From NCBI GenBank assembly GCA_002396385.1, contig DGTD01000027.1:27126-40764 (forward strand): a DNA stretch of 13,639 nucleotides, written 5' to 3'. Origin of the DNA: Bacteroidales bacterium UBA4345. GTDB taxonomy: Bacteria > Bacteroidota > Bacteroidia > Bacteroidales > Paludibacteraceae. A program made the translations under genes and the position numbers. A model generated the notes under the pieces. It did not search any database. It worked only from the letters and a program-made list of their open reading frames with translations, and was not told the origin of the DNA. Shown here piece by piece: positions 1 to 7,506 of the stretch (the stretch's first letter is position 1; each line of letters opens with the position of its first letter).

Positions 1-2337
1 AACTGGTCGTTCGGCGACTATTTCAAGAAAGAAGCAATTTCGTGGGCGTGGGAATATCTGACCGAAGTGTTGAAAATTGACAAAAATTGTCTGTATGCCA
101 CTGTTTTCGAGGGTGACAAAACCGACGGAACGTCGTTTGACCAGGAAGCGTTCGACATTTGGAAACAATATCTTCCCGAAGAACGAATTTTGAAAGGCAA
201 CAAGCACGACAATTTTTGGGAAATGGGCGACACGGGTCCGTGCGGTCCTTGTTCAGAAATCCACATAGACCTCCGCGACGAGTCGGAGAAAGCCAAAGTG
301 CCAGGCCGTGACCTTGTGAACCACGACAACCCTCAGGTAATAGAGATATGGAACCTCGTGTTCATGCAATATAACCGCAAGGCAGACGGCAGTCTGGAAG
401 GACTTCCTGCAAAAGTAATCGACACCGGTATGGGTTTTGAGCGCCTGTGTATGGCCCTACAGGGCAAAAAGTCGAACTACGACACCGACGTCTTCACTCC
501 GCTTATTGCAGAAATTGGGAAAATCACCAATCACCAGTACGGTAAAGACAAGAATGTAGACATTGCCATGCGTGTCATTGCGGACCACATCCGCACCCTG
601 GTCTTCTCGATAGCCGACGGCCAGTTGCCAAGCAACGCAAAAGCCGGTTATGTCATCCGCCGTATTCTGCGCCGTGCCGTGCGTTACGGCTACACCTTCT
701 TAGGCCAGCAAGAGGCATTCATGTACAAGCTGGTGCCAGCAGTTGTAGAGAGCATGGGCGCAGCCTACCCAGAAATTGCAGCCCAGCAGGAGCTTGAGAC
801 CAAAGTGATAAAGGAAGAGGAAGATTCCTTCCTGCGCACATTGGCAAACGGTATCGGCTTGCTCGACAAGTTGATGGCCGAGACCAAGAAGCAGGGCAAG
901 ACTGAAATCAGCGGTAAAGAGGCATTCACCCTGTTCGACACCTTCGGTTTCCCTCTCGACCTGACCGAGCTCATACTCCGTGAGAACGGCATGACCTTGA
1001 ACGAGGCAGAGTTCAACGAAGAAATGAACAAGCAGAAGGAACGCGCACGTAACGCTGCCAGCGTAGAAACAGGCGACTGGGTAACAGTAAACGAAGGCGA
1101 GCCTTCATTCGTCGGTTACGACGAACTTGAAGCAGATACCAAGATACTGCGCTACAGACAGATTAAGCAGAAAAAGGACACCCTTTACCAGATTGTAATT
1201 GAAAAGACTCCATTCTACGCCGAGATGGGTGGTCAGGTGGGCGACACCGGCTACCTTGAGGTAGATGGCGAAAAAATAAGCATAGTCGACACCAAGAAAG
1301 AGAACGACCTGAGTGTACACTTGGCGAAGAAGATGCCAGCCAACCCAGCCGGCAAGGTAAAGGCCGTTGTAGATGCTGCACGCCGTCAGGCTATTGCCAA
1401 CAACCACACCGCTACCCACTTGCTCGACTACGCACTGCGCCAAGTCTTGGGCAGCCACGTAGAACAGAAGGGATCGTTGGTAACTGCAGACAGCCTCCGT
1501 TTCGACTTCAGCCACTTCCAGAAAGTGACCGACGAGGAACTCCGCAAGGCAGAACAGATTGCAAACGACATGGTACGCCAGGACATCGCTCTTTGGGAAG
1601 AACGGGCCATGCCTATAGAAGAGGCCAAGAAGTTGGGCGCAATTGCATTGTTCGGTGAAAAATATGGCGACAATGTCCGCGTAGTCAAATACGGTCCGTC
1701 AGTTGAGTTCTGTGGCGGTACACACACCTGCAGCACCGGCCGCATCGGTATGATCAAAATCATCAGCGAAAGCAGTGTCGCTGCAGGCGTACGCCGTATT
1801 GAAGCAGTATCTGCAGCAAAGGCAGAAGAACTCTTCAACGCACAGCAAGATGTACTCCGCACCCTCAAGGAAATGTTCAACAACGTTCCAAATCTGGAAC
1901 AGGCCATCCGCAAGGCAGTGGAAGAGAACGCAGAACTTAAGAAAGACGTGGAAAAATTCGTTCAAGAAAAGGTTCAGCAGCAGAAAGCAGCCCTAATAGA
2001 AAAAGCAGAAATCAAGGGCGACGTTAAGATAATCAGCCTGCCAATCGGTACTGAAATGCCAGCCGAAATGGTGAAGAGCATCGGCTTCCAGATCAGGAAC
2101 GATGTAAAAGACAAGTTTGTCTTCATTGCCGGCACAAAGAAAGACGGCAAGCCTACCCTTACCGTTGTCATGAGCGACGCTTTAGTTGCCACAGGCCTCA
2201 ATGCAAGCCAGATGATTCGCGAAGCCGCAAAAGAGATTCTCGGCGGTGGCGGCGGTCAGCCATTCTTCGCACAGGCAGGTGGAAAGAACGCCGACGGACT
2301 CCAGAAAGCCGTTGACATTTTAAAGAGCAAATTCTAA
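1..2337 (+). CDS. alaS: Alanyl-tRNA synthetase, 5'-truncated by window edge
   Basis: Charges tRNA-Ala with alanine in the cytoplasm and hydrolyses mischarged Ser/Gly-tRNA-Ala. The frame is open from base 1, with [12 protein letters not shown] before the first internal ATG at 67, so the gene starts upstream of the window. The 778 visible residues against about 870 in the family imply that roughly 90-100 N-terminal residues are missing, including class II motif 1. Visible in order are the [13 protein letters not shown] segment of the class II catalytic core (about 229-267), the MGFERLCM segment (430-453), the editing-domain HTATH (1405-1419) and CGGTH (Cys codon 1711, His codon 1723) that form the zinc/editing site, a charged coiled-coil-like stretch (about 1860-2010), and the Gly-rich [14 protein letters not shown] signature of the C-Ala domain near 2242-2283. 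The frame is intact, and a hairpin follows the stop. Identity is essentially certain. Confidence 0.98.
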   Translation, partial: NWSFGDYFKKEAISWAWEYLTEVLKIDKNCLYATVFEGDKTDGTSFDQEAFDIWKQYLPEERILKGNKHDNFWEMGDTGPCGPCSEIHIDLRDESEKAKVPGRDLVNHDNPQVIEIWNLVFMQYNRKADGSLEGLPAKVIDTGMGFERLCMALQGKKSNYDTDVFTPLIAEIGKITNHQYGKDKNVDIAMRVIADHIRTLVFSIADGQLPSNAKAGYVIRRILRRAVRYGYTFLGQQEAFMYKLVPAVVESMGAAYPEIAAQQELETKVIKEEEDSFLRTLANGIGLLDKLMAETKKQGKTEISGKEAFTLFDTFGFPLDLTELILRENGMTLNEAEFNEEMNKQKERARNAASVETGDWVTVNEGEPSFVGYDELEADTKILRYRQIKQKKDTLYQIVIEKTPFYAEMGGQVGDTGYLEVDGEKISIVDTKKENDLSVHLAKKMPANPAGKVKAVVDAARRQAIANNHTATHLLDYALRQVLGSHVEQKGSLVTADSLRFDFSHFQKVTDEELRKAEQIANDMVRQDIALWEERAMPIEEAKKLGAIALFGEKYGDNVRVVKYGPSVEFCGGTHTCSTGRIGMIKIISESSVAAGVRRIEAVSAAKAEELFNAQQDVLRTLKEMFNNVPNLEQAIRKAVEENAELKKDVEKFVQEKVQQQKAALIEKAEIKGDVKIISLPIGTEMPAEMVKSIGFQIRNDVKDKFVFIAGTKKDGKPTLTVVMSDALVATGLNASQMIREAAKEILGGGGGQPFFAQAGGKNADGLQKAVDILKSKF

Positions 2338-2382
2338 AAAGGAAGAGCGGGCCGGCAACGCCAGCCCCCCTCGTACAAATAC

Positions 2383-2419
2383 AAACGGCGAATTGGATGG
2401 AAAGTCCAGTTCGCCGTTT
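2383..2419 (+). terminator. Hairpin terminator downstream of alaS
   Basis: AAACGGCGAATTGGA (2383-2397) pairs with TCCAGTTCGCCGTTT (2405-2419) across a 7-base loop. The 15-bp stem has a single mismatch, which is U-G in one orientation. The downstream tail is only moderately T-rich (TTTACTTAAT). The position 46 bases after the alaS stop and before the next gene suits transcription termination. The weak T tail leaves open an attenuator or an mRNA-stabilising hairpin. Confidence 0.7.
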
Positions 2420-2478
2420 ACTTAATAAGCCAAATCAACAACAGGCCAACCGGAAACATCTTTCCCCCACACGAACCA

Positions 2479-3408
2479 ATGGCAACAAAAGGAACCAAAC
2501 AAAAGAGACCCTCAACAAACACGCCCAAAACACAGAAAACGAAGGCAACCAACCGGAAAAAAGGCCGAAAGAGCAGTCCGGTTTCCACAAAAGCCATCGT
2601 GATATGCGTGCTAGCCGTTGTACTTGCAGGCACAGCCACCTACATCGCAACAAGCACCCGCTTCGGGCATTCGGTGTGCCGATGGATAAAAGGGAAAGAC
2701 GTGCGTGTGTACGGCATAGACCTTTCGCGCTACCAGACTAACATAAAATGGGACGAGATAGGCATCTACTACGACACCGACCGCGACACCATCACCTTTG
2801 AGAAAACCCACGAGTGTCTGCCCGCAAGTTTCGTATTTCTGAAAGCCACCCAAGGAAGGGCGCTCGACAAAACCTATGCAGAAAAGAAAGAAGAGGCAAG
2901 GTCGCACGGTTACAAGACAGGCGCCTACCACGTGCTGATAAACGACACCAACATTGTGAACCAAGCCAACAATTTCATAGAGGTAGCCCAACCCGACAGC
3001 GCTGGATTTCCACCCATACTCGACATAGAAAGCGACTACGTGGGGAAACCCTACAGCGAATACCGGAAGAAAGTGTTGCAATGGCTGCAACTGGTAGAAG
3101 ACGCAACGGGCGGGAAACCGCTCATCTACTGTTCAGACAAGACAAGGGAAAAAGTGCTGAACACCCCCGAGTTCGACGCCTACCACTTCTGGATTGCACG
3201 GTACGACACCACCCCACCCCGTTCGAAAGACGACTGGCTGTTCTGGCAATTTACCGAGAAGGGGAAAATACGGGGCATAAAGGGGAAGGTGGACATTTCT
3301 ATTTGGAAAGGGACAGCCGAAGACTTGGAAAACTGGCGCAAAAGTTGTTGGAAAGACCCTGTATACCGAGAAAGGCTAGAACACGAGTTAGACATGGTGG
3401 AACTTTAA
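2479..3408 (+). CDS. Membrane-anchored GH25 lysozyme-like muramidase
   Basis: Predicted to hydrolyse the beta-1,4 bond between N-acetylmuramic acid and N-acetylglucosamine in peptidoglycan. The 309-residue protein begins with a Lys/Arg/Thr-rich cytoplasmic tail (residues 1-38), then one hydrophobic segment (about 39-57, AIVICVLAVVLAGTATYIA). This implies an N-in anchor with the enzyme in the periplasm. The GH25 domain starts at YGIDLSRYQ (78-86, conserved Asp81), continues through FVFLKATQG (118-126) and YKTGAYHVL (145-153), and carries the catalytic pair in ILDIES (Asp182, Glu184). It ends with LIYCSDK, FWIARYD, LFWQFTEKG and VDISIW. All family blocks are present and the frame is intact. No canonical promoter was recognised in the 141 bases after alaS. 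Family assignment is firm. Whether it remodels the cell's own wall or acts on other bacteria cannot be told from sequence. Confidence 0.9.
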   Translation: MATKGTKQKRPSTNTPKTQKTKATNRKKGRKSSPVSTKAIVICVLAVVLAGTATYIATSTRFGHSVCRWIKGKDVRVYGIDLSRYQTNIKWDEIGIYYDTDRDTITFEKTHECLPASFVFLKATQGRALDKTYAEKKEEARSHGYKTGAYHVLINDTNIVNQANNFIEVAQPDSAGFPPILDIESDYVGKPYSEYRKKVLQWLQLVEDATGGKPLIYCSDKTREKVLNTPEFDAYHFWIARYDTTPPRSKDDWLFWQFTEKGKIRGIKGKVDISIWKGTAEDLENWRKSCWKDPVYRERLEHELDMVEL

Positions 3409-3447
3409 ACAGCCGCAAACTGAAGTCCACACACAAAACAGACAAAA

Positions 3448-4203
3448 ATGGAAAAAGAATACCAGACACTGACACCAGAGAAAGACCCAATGGGCGCAGC
3501 CATAGCCGAATACCAACAAAAAGGGAAGGCCGGGAAACTGAGAGTCCTTTCTGAAATGTTCGATGAAGACGAAATACCCGTCAACTACCTTTTCAGGACC
3601 TATGAGCAGATGCCAGCAATAGAGCAGAAAGCCCTAGAGCTGACCAAAGGAGACACTTTGGACGTAGGCGCAGGCAGCGGATGCCACACACTTGCCCTGA
3701 TAAGCAAGAAAGACGACCAGACCAGCCGGCACACCGCCATAGACATATCGCCTTTGGCATGCGAGGCCATGAGGGCACAAGGCCTGGAGGATGTACGCTG
3801 CGTAAACTTGATGGCCCCCAACCTAAGCCAAAAATACGACACTATTCTACTATTGATGAACGGCACAGGCATAGCAGGCAAACTGGAGCGACTACCCCTG
3901 TTGCTGAACCGTTTACGCCAACTACTTAAAGAAGGCGGACAGGTATTGATAGACAGCAGCGACCTCTGCTACCTCTATGAGGATGAGGATGGAGACACAG
4001 ATATGGAGATGCTGGAAGGAGACTACTACGGAGAAGTGGTCTACCAGATGCGCTACAAAAACATAAGGGGCGAAGACTTCGACTGGCTCTACACCGACTA
4101 CAACACATTAAAAACCTTTGCAGAGAACTGCGGTTTCAACTGCGAGAAAGTGATGGACGGCGAGCACTACGAGTTTCTTGCCAGACTGACGGAAAGAGGC
4201 TAG
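3448..4203 (+). CDS. Class I SAM-dependent methyltransferase, substrate unknown
   Basis: A 251-residue soluble protein with a Rossmann-type methyltransferase fold. Motif I is LDVGAGSGCHTLAL (residues 71-84, the SAM-binding Gly loop). The acidic residue after strand 2 is Asp99 in AIDISPLACEAM, and the strand 4 region is YDTILLLMNGTGIAG. LLKEGGQVLIDSSD is the strand 5 segment typical of small-molecule methyltransferases of the UbiE/Methyltransf_11 or _25 type. No DNA-MTase NPPY or TRD motif is present, so it is unrelated to the restriction genes downstream. It starts 39 bases after the GH25 gene on the same strand, so the two could be co-transcribed. The fold is secure, the substrate is not known. 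Confidence 0.85.
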   Translation: MEKEYQTLTPEKDPMGAAIAEYQQKGKAGKLRVLSEMFDEDEIPVNYLFRTYEQMPAIEQKALELTKGDTLDVGAGSGCHTLALISKKDDQTSRHTAIDISPLACEAMRAQGLEDVRCVNLMAPNLSQKYDTILLLMNGTGIAGKLERLPLLLNRLRQLLKEGGQVLIDSSDLCYLYEDEDGDTDMEMLEGDYYGEVVYQMRYKNIRGEDFDWLYTDYNTLKTFAENCGFNCEKVMDGEHYEFLARLTERG

Positions 4204-4244
4204 GAATAGACTGCTAAAACCGCATTCCTGTTACATATATGCCA

Positions 4245-4565
4245 TTAGTTGCCTCCACAAGAAAAATTCAGCGTAAAGAAGGAAGTGAGGCCCAAAAGAG
4301 AAGTGATAGACGTGCCTAAAAGGAAAGATTTAAAGGAAAATCCCCACTTTAACATAACCACGAGCTCTACAACAAAAAGGGCCAAAAAGAGAAGAAGCGC
4401 CATACCTTTTTCTCCTAGAATCAAAAATTCAACAATCAGCATTAGTAAAGGAACCAGACTCAGGACATAGAATAGAGATCCAAATCGGATGAAATAGGTA
4501 ACGACAGAAGCAATTGGCAAACCCAACACTAGCAAAATCAACAATACTATTTTAAGCGTTTCCAT
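4245..4565 (-). CDS. Small hydrophobic membrane protein of unknown function
   Basis: A 106-residue reading frame on the minus strand, starting METLKIVLLILLVLG. The ATG at 4565 is preferred over an in-frame TTG two codons upstream. At least three membrane segments are visible (about residues 6-26, 30-50 and 55-72) and possibly a fourth (about 82-101), with few charged residues (Arg27, Glu46, Glu52, Lys53, Glu67, Lys73, Lys79) and the C terminus SCGGN. It is convergent with the methyltransferase gene, with 41 bases between the stop codons. A TATTTTTG element lies about 32 bases upstream of the ATG on the same strand. I recognise no family. Sustained hydrophobic periodicity and a plausible upstream element argue that it is real, but its AT-rich setting lowers confidence. 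Confidence 0.5.
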   Translation of the reverse strand: METLKIVLLILLVLGLPIASVVTYFIRFGSLFYVLSLVPLLMLIVEFLILGEKGMALLLFLALFVVELVVMLKWGFSFKSFLLGTSITSLLGLTSFFTLNFSCGGN

Positions 4566-4596
4566 AAGCAATACAATTTATTTGTTTTAACTAGAA

Positions 4597-4604
4597 CAAA
4601 AATA
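4597..4604 (-). promoter_or_regulatory. Candidate TAnnTTTG -7 element for the small membrane protein gene
   Basis: Read on the minus strand this is TATTTTTG, matching the Bacteroidota -7 consensus TAnnTTTG, about 32 bases upstream of the ATG at 4565. A TTTTTTG run (4631-4637) could serve as the -33 element, but its spacing is somewhat long. In such AT-rich DNA a chance match is quite possible. Confidence 0.3.
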
Positions 4605-4777
4605 GTGGTTTAAAAAAAATGGGAAAAGAGCAAAAAAGCATCAAAAATGAGCAAAAAAAAGAAGCATAGGACAATGCCTATAGGAGATGATGTTTTCCCA
4701 CCCGGATCAGAAAAAAGAAACGAAAAGAGAAGTAAAACGCTATAAATTCGGTATTAACAGGACTGCTACGCCCACCA

Positions 4778-4808
4778 GCTTTTTTCTGTATAAACAAGAG
4801 AAAAAAGC
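4778..4808. repeat. Perfect 10-bp inverted repeat upstream of hsdM
   Basis: GCTTTTTTCT (4778-4787) and AGAAAAAAGC (4799-4808) are exact reverse complements separated by 11 bases. The repeat lies about 35 bases upstream of the candidate hsdM promoter. It could be an operator or an AT-rich hairpin insulating the operon from upstream transcription. No regulator gene is visible in the window. Confidence 0.45.
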
Positions 4809-4842
4809 GGGAGTAAAGAAAGAGCCATGACCGATTTCTTTG

Positions 4843-4850
4843 TAAATTTG
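4843..4850 (+). promoter_or_regulatory. Candidate promoter -7 element of the restriction operon
   Basis: TAAATTTG matches the Bacteroidota -7 consensus TAnnTTTG. It lies 40 bases before the hsdM ATG and would give a short A/T-rich leader without a Shine-Dalgarno sequence, as is usual in this phylum. No good -33 TTTG was found at the expected spacing. It is the best candidate for transcription of all five operon genes. Confidence 0.45.
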
Positions 4851-4890
4851 ATAAAATTCGGATATTCTTAAAGAAAAAGTTTTACCTGAT

Positions 4891-6336
4891 ATGGCATTCG
4901 AACAAGTATTCAAACAGATAGACGACAAACTGCGTGTGGACGAAGGTTGTGCCACCGCCCTCGATTATGTGGAACAGAGTAGCTGGATTCTCTTCCTCAA
5001 GTATCTTGACGACCTTGACCAAACAAGAGCACAGGCTTCTATTCTTACGGGTGCAACTTATACACCAATCATCGGTGAAGAATATCGCTGGAGCACCTGG
5101 GCAATGCCAAAGACCAACGGTGAATATGACCGCCAGCGTGCCCTTGTGGGTGACGACCTTATTGAGTTTGTCAACTTGAAATTGTTCCCTTACCTTGCAA
5201 AATTCCTTGAAACGGCACAAGACGGCACCGTAGAGAAAAAGATTGGTGTCATCTTCAAGGAAGTGAAGAACAAGATTGTTTCTGGCTACAACTTGCGTGA
5301 GGTGCTCGAATTGGTGGACTCGCTCCGGTTCCAAACCTCGGAAGAAAAGCACGAAATGTCAGCCCTCTACGAGAGCCGGTTGGCACAGATGGGTAATGCC
5401 GGCCGTAATGGTGGCGAGTATTACACCCCACGCCCACTCATTCGTACCATCATCAAGGTTATCGATCCGAAGATTGGCGAATCGTTCTACGACGGTGCTT
5501 GTGGTAGTGCCGGTTTCCCTTGTGAAGCCTACAACTATATGCACGAGAAGGTAAAAACTACCGAAGAAGAACGCATTTTGCAGGACAATACTTTCCGTGG
5601 CAAAGAAGTAAAGGCACTTGCCTACATCATTGCCATTATGAACATGATTCTGCATGGCATTGAATCGCCAAACATCATCAAGACCAACACCCTTAACGAG
5701 AACTTGGCAGACATCCAACCAAGAGACCAGGTAGATAAGATAGGGGCGAACCCACCTTTTGGAGGCAAGGAACGTGATGAGGTGCAGCAGAATTTCCCTA
5801 TCAAGACCAGCGAAACTGCCTATTTGTTCCTACAGCACTTTATCAAGATGCTGAAAGCGGGGGGAGAAGCGGGTATCGTTATCAAAAACACCTTCTTGAG
5901 CAATACCGACAATGCAAGTGTCGCACTCCGTAAGAAACTGCTAGAAGATTGCAACCTTCATACAGTGCTTGACCTTCCTTCGGGCGTGTTCCAGGGAGCG
6001 GGAGTGAAGACCGTTGTGTTGTTCTTCAAGAAGGGAGCACCAACACAAAAGGTGTGGTATTACCAGTTAAACCTCGACCGCACATTGGGTAAGACCAATC
6101 CGCTTAACGAGAACGACTTGGCTGATTTCTTAAAACTACAGAAGGACAAGCAAGAGACAGAAAACTCTTGGTTCCTCGATGTGGCAGACCTCGACGAGAA
6201 CTACGACCTATCGGCTAAGAACCCGAACAAGGTGGAAGTGGTGGACGAGCGTACGCCAGAAGAAATAATGGCTGTGATTGAACAACTTGCCAACGAAAGA
6301 ACTGCGTTGTTTAACGAATTGAAGGGGTTGGTATGA
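4891..6336 (+). CDS. hsdM: Type I restriction-modification system, DNA adenine methyltransferase subunit HsdM
   Basis: Modification subunit of a type I system. With HsdS it methylates adenine N6 in the split recognition sequence and protects host DNA. The 481-residue protein starts MAFEQVFKQIDDKLR and has a helical HsdM N-terminal domain (about residues 1-150, including WILFLKYLDDLD). The SAM-binding motif I is DGACGSAGF (201-209) and the catalytic motif IV is NPPF (287-290), both typical of N6-adenine gamma-class methyltransferases. Length is normal for the family and the frame is intact. The stop overlaps the next start as ATGA at 6333-6336, so translation is coupled to the nuclease gene. 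Composition is host-like (29 of 60 G+C at 5701-5760). Confidence 0.96.
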   Translation: MAFEQVFKQIDDKLRVDEGCATALDYVEQSSWILFLKYLDDLDQTRAQASILTGATYTPIIGEEYRWSTWAMPKTNGEYDRQRALVGDDLIEFVNLKLFPYLAKFLETAQDGTVEKKIGVIFKEVKNKIVSGYNLREVLELVDSLRFQTSEEKHEMSALYESRLAQMGNAGRNGGEYYTPRPLIRTIIKVIDPKIGESFYDGACGSAGFPCEAYNYMHEKVKTTEEERILQDNTFRGKEVKALAYIIAIMNMILHGIESPNIIKTNTLNENLADIQPRDQVDKIGANPPFGGKERDEVQQNFPIKTSETAYLFLQHFIKMLKAGGEAGIVIKNTFLSNTDNASVALRKKLLEDCNLHTVLDLPSGVFQGAGVKTVVLFFKKGAPTQKVWYYQLNLDRTLGKTNPLNENDLADFLKLQKDKQETENSWFLDVADLDENYDLSAKNPNKVEVVDERTPEEIMAVIEQLANERTALFNELKGLV

Positions 6337-6337
6337 A
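6323..6337 (+). repeat. 15-bp direct repeat, left copy, at the hsdM/nuclease junction
   Basis: AGGGGTTGGTATGAA covers the last hsdM codons (GLV-stop) and the nuclease start. The identical 15 bases recur at 7492-7506 across the nuclease stop and hsdS start. The pair brackets the nuclease gene almost exactly. Confidence 0.85.
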
Positions 6338-7505
6338 TTTCGAGGTTTTAGTATCACATATTGAGCAAGCAAACAAGGTGTTGCAAAATAATGCACGGCT
6401 TGTCATTAACCGCCATGTGACGGCTAAAGCATGGTTAACGGGGTACTATATTGTAGAGTATGAACAGAAAGGTGAAGATAGGGCAAAATATGGAACAAAT
6501 CTAATTCCTGAATTGTCAAATCGACTTGGGAAAAAGAAATATGGAGAGACGACACTCAAACTATGTCGTCAGTTCTATCAGTTATATCCATCGCTATCGT
6601 ATGAAATTTCAAACTTCTTGTTAGCAATAGAACCAATTCGTCAGTCACTGACTGACGAATTGCAGTTATCTGATATTCAAAAGAATAAAATTAGTCAGTC
6701 ACTGACTGACCTTTCTGATAGCCAGTTAATTTCAGAGAAGGTAACAGAACCTACAGTTGCACCCCATTTACTCTTCAACCACTTGTCATTTACTCACTTT
6801 ACAACCATAATGTCCCTTAAAGATCCGCTTAAACGCACTTTTTATGAGGTGATGTCAATTCGTGGAACTTGGAGTGTAAGGGAATTACAGCGTCAAATAG
6901 ATAGTAATTACTATGAGCGAAGTGGCTGGAGTAGCAAACCAGAGCATTTGGCTACACTTGTTGATAAAAAGGCGGAAATAGCAGATATTGCAACGGACAT
7001 CAAATCTCCTTTCGTGTTCGAGTTCTTGGGTTTGAACGCTAAGGACGTTGTGGAGGAGACTGATTTAGAGTCTGCTATCATAGACCACTTGCAAGAGTTT
7101 ATACTTGAATTGGGTATGGGATTTTGTTTCGAAGCGCGTCAACAGAAAATGCTGATAGATGATAGATATTACAAAGCAGACCTCGTTTTTTATCATCGCA
7201 TTCTGAAGAGGCATGTTATAATTGAATTAAAAGCACATCGTTTAGATTATTCAGATGTAGCCCAACTTAATATGTATTTAGGCTATTATAGAAAGAATAT
7301 AAAGCTTGCTGATGACAACGACCCCATTGGTATATTAATGTGTACAGAGGTGGGACAAGAAATGGCAGAATACGCAACAATTGGTGTCGATCCGAATTTA
7401 ATTATATCTAAATATGAGTTGCAATTACCAAGCAAAGAGCGAATCTTGGATTTCCTACGCAAAGAAAATGAAGGTCTGAAAAATGATAAGGAGGGGTTGG
7501 TATGA
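6333..7505 (+). CDS. DUF1016/YhcG-type PDDEXK nuclease embedded in the restriction operon
   Basis: A 390-residue protein of the DUF1016 family (YhcG-like), often found beside or inside type I restriction loci. The N-terminal helical DUF1016_N region spans about residues 1-95 (ending LKLCRQFYQLYPS). A variable Ser/Gln/Thr-rich linker follows (about 95-150), then the C-terminal nuclease domain with FVFEFLGLNAKDV, the segment FCFEARQQKMLIDD, KADLVFYHR (Asp283) and VIIELK (Glu298-x-Lys300). The Asp...Glu-x-Lys arrangement is the PD-(D/E)XK active site and appears intact. The start overlaps the hsdM stop and the stop overlaps the hsdS start, both as ATGA. The gene is markedly AT-rich (18 of 60 G+C at 7201-7260). 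A 15-bp direct repeat brackets it. It is not a classical restriction subunit. A role in DNA cleavage or defence is inferred from the fold and position. Confidence 0.9.
   Translation: MNFEVLVSHIEQANKVLQNNARLVINRHVTAKAWLTGYYIVEYEQKGEDRAKYGTNLIPELSNRLGKKKYGETTLKLCRQFYQLYPSLSYEISNFLLAIEPIRQSLTDELQLSDIQKNKISQSLTDLSDSQLISEKVTEPTVAPHLLFNHLSFTHFTTIMSLKDPLKRTFYEVMSIRGTWSVRELQRQIDSNYYERSGWSSKPEHLATLVDKKAEIADIATDIKSPFVFEFLGLNAKDVVEETDLESAIIDHLQEFILELGMGFCFEARQQKMLIDDRYYKADLVFYHRILKRHVIIELKAHRLDYSDVAQLNMYLGYYRKNIKLADDNDPIGILMCTEVGQEMAEYATIGVDPNLIISKYELQLPSKERILDFLRKENEGLKNDKEGLV
6640..6710. repeat. Two copies of a 17-bp palindrome in the nuclease linker
   Basis: GTCAGTCACTGACTGAC occurs at 6640-6656 and again at 6694-6710. 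Each copy is an 8-bp perfect inverted repeat around a single central base. The copies are offset by exactly 54 bases, so they are in frame, and both encode QSLTD. They fall in the variable linker between the two DUF1016 domains, so recombination between them would remove 18 codons without a frameshift. Confidence 0.85.
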
Positions 7506-7506
7506 A
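7492..7506 (+). repeat. 15-bp direct repeat, right copy, at the nuclease/hsdS junction
   Basis: AGGGGTTGGTATGAA recurs here, identical to 6323-6337, so the nuclease also ends GLV-stop with an ATGA overlap into hsdS. The bases just before it (AAGGAGG, 7488-7494) resemble a Shine-Dalgarno sequence 7 bases before the hsdS ATG, which is atypical for this phylum and may come from the repeat. Confidence 0.85.

Larger units (their letters stand above)
4572..4890. other. AT-rich intergenic region upstream of the restriction operon
   Basis: This 319-base stretch lies between the divergently transcribed small membrane protein gene and hsdM. It is rich in A runs. It holds a candidate promoter for each flanking gene and a perfect 10-bp inverted repeat at 4778-4808. 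No convincing protein-coding gene, tRNA or mobile-element end was seen in it. Confidence 0.6.

Noticed and set aside
2814..3554. 246-residue plus-strand frame overlapping the GH25 gene and the methyltransferase start
   Set aside because: It has a very Arg-rich, low-information composition and lies in another frame over two well-supported genes.
4202..4229. 6-bp inverted repeat AGGAAT/ATTCCT after the methyltransferase gene
   Set aside because: The stem is short, the loop is 16 bases and no T run follows, so it is too weak to call a terminator.
4647..4745. 32-codon Lys-rich frame starting MSKKKKHRT in the intergenic region
   Set aside because: The region is full of A runs that give Lys codons by chance. 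It has no promoter or homolog I recognise, so it is not listed as a gene.
4740..4955. 71-residue minus-strand frame overlapping the hsdM start
   Set aside because: It overlaps hsdM and its promoter region antisense and lacks any recognisable feature.
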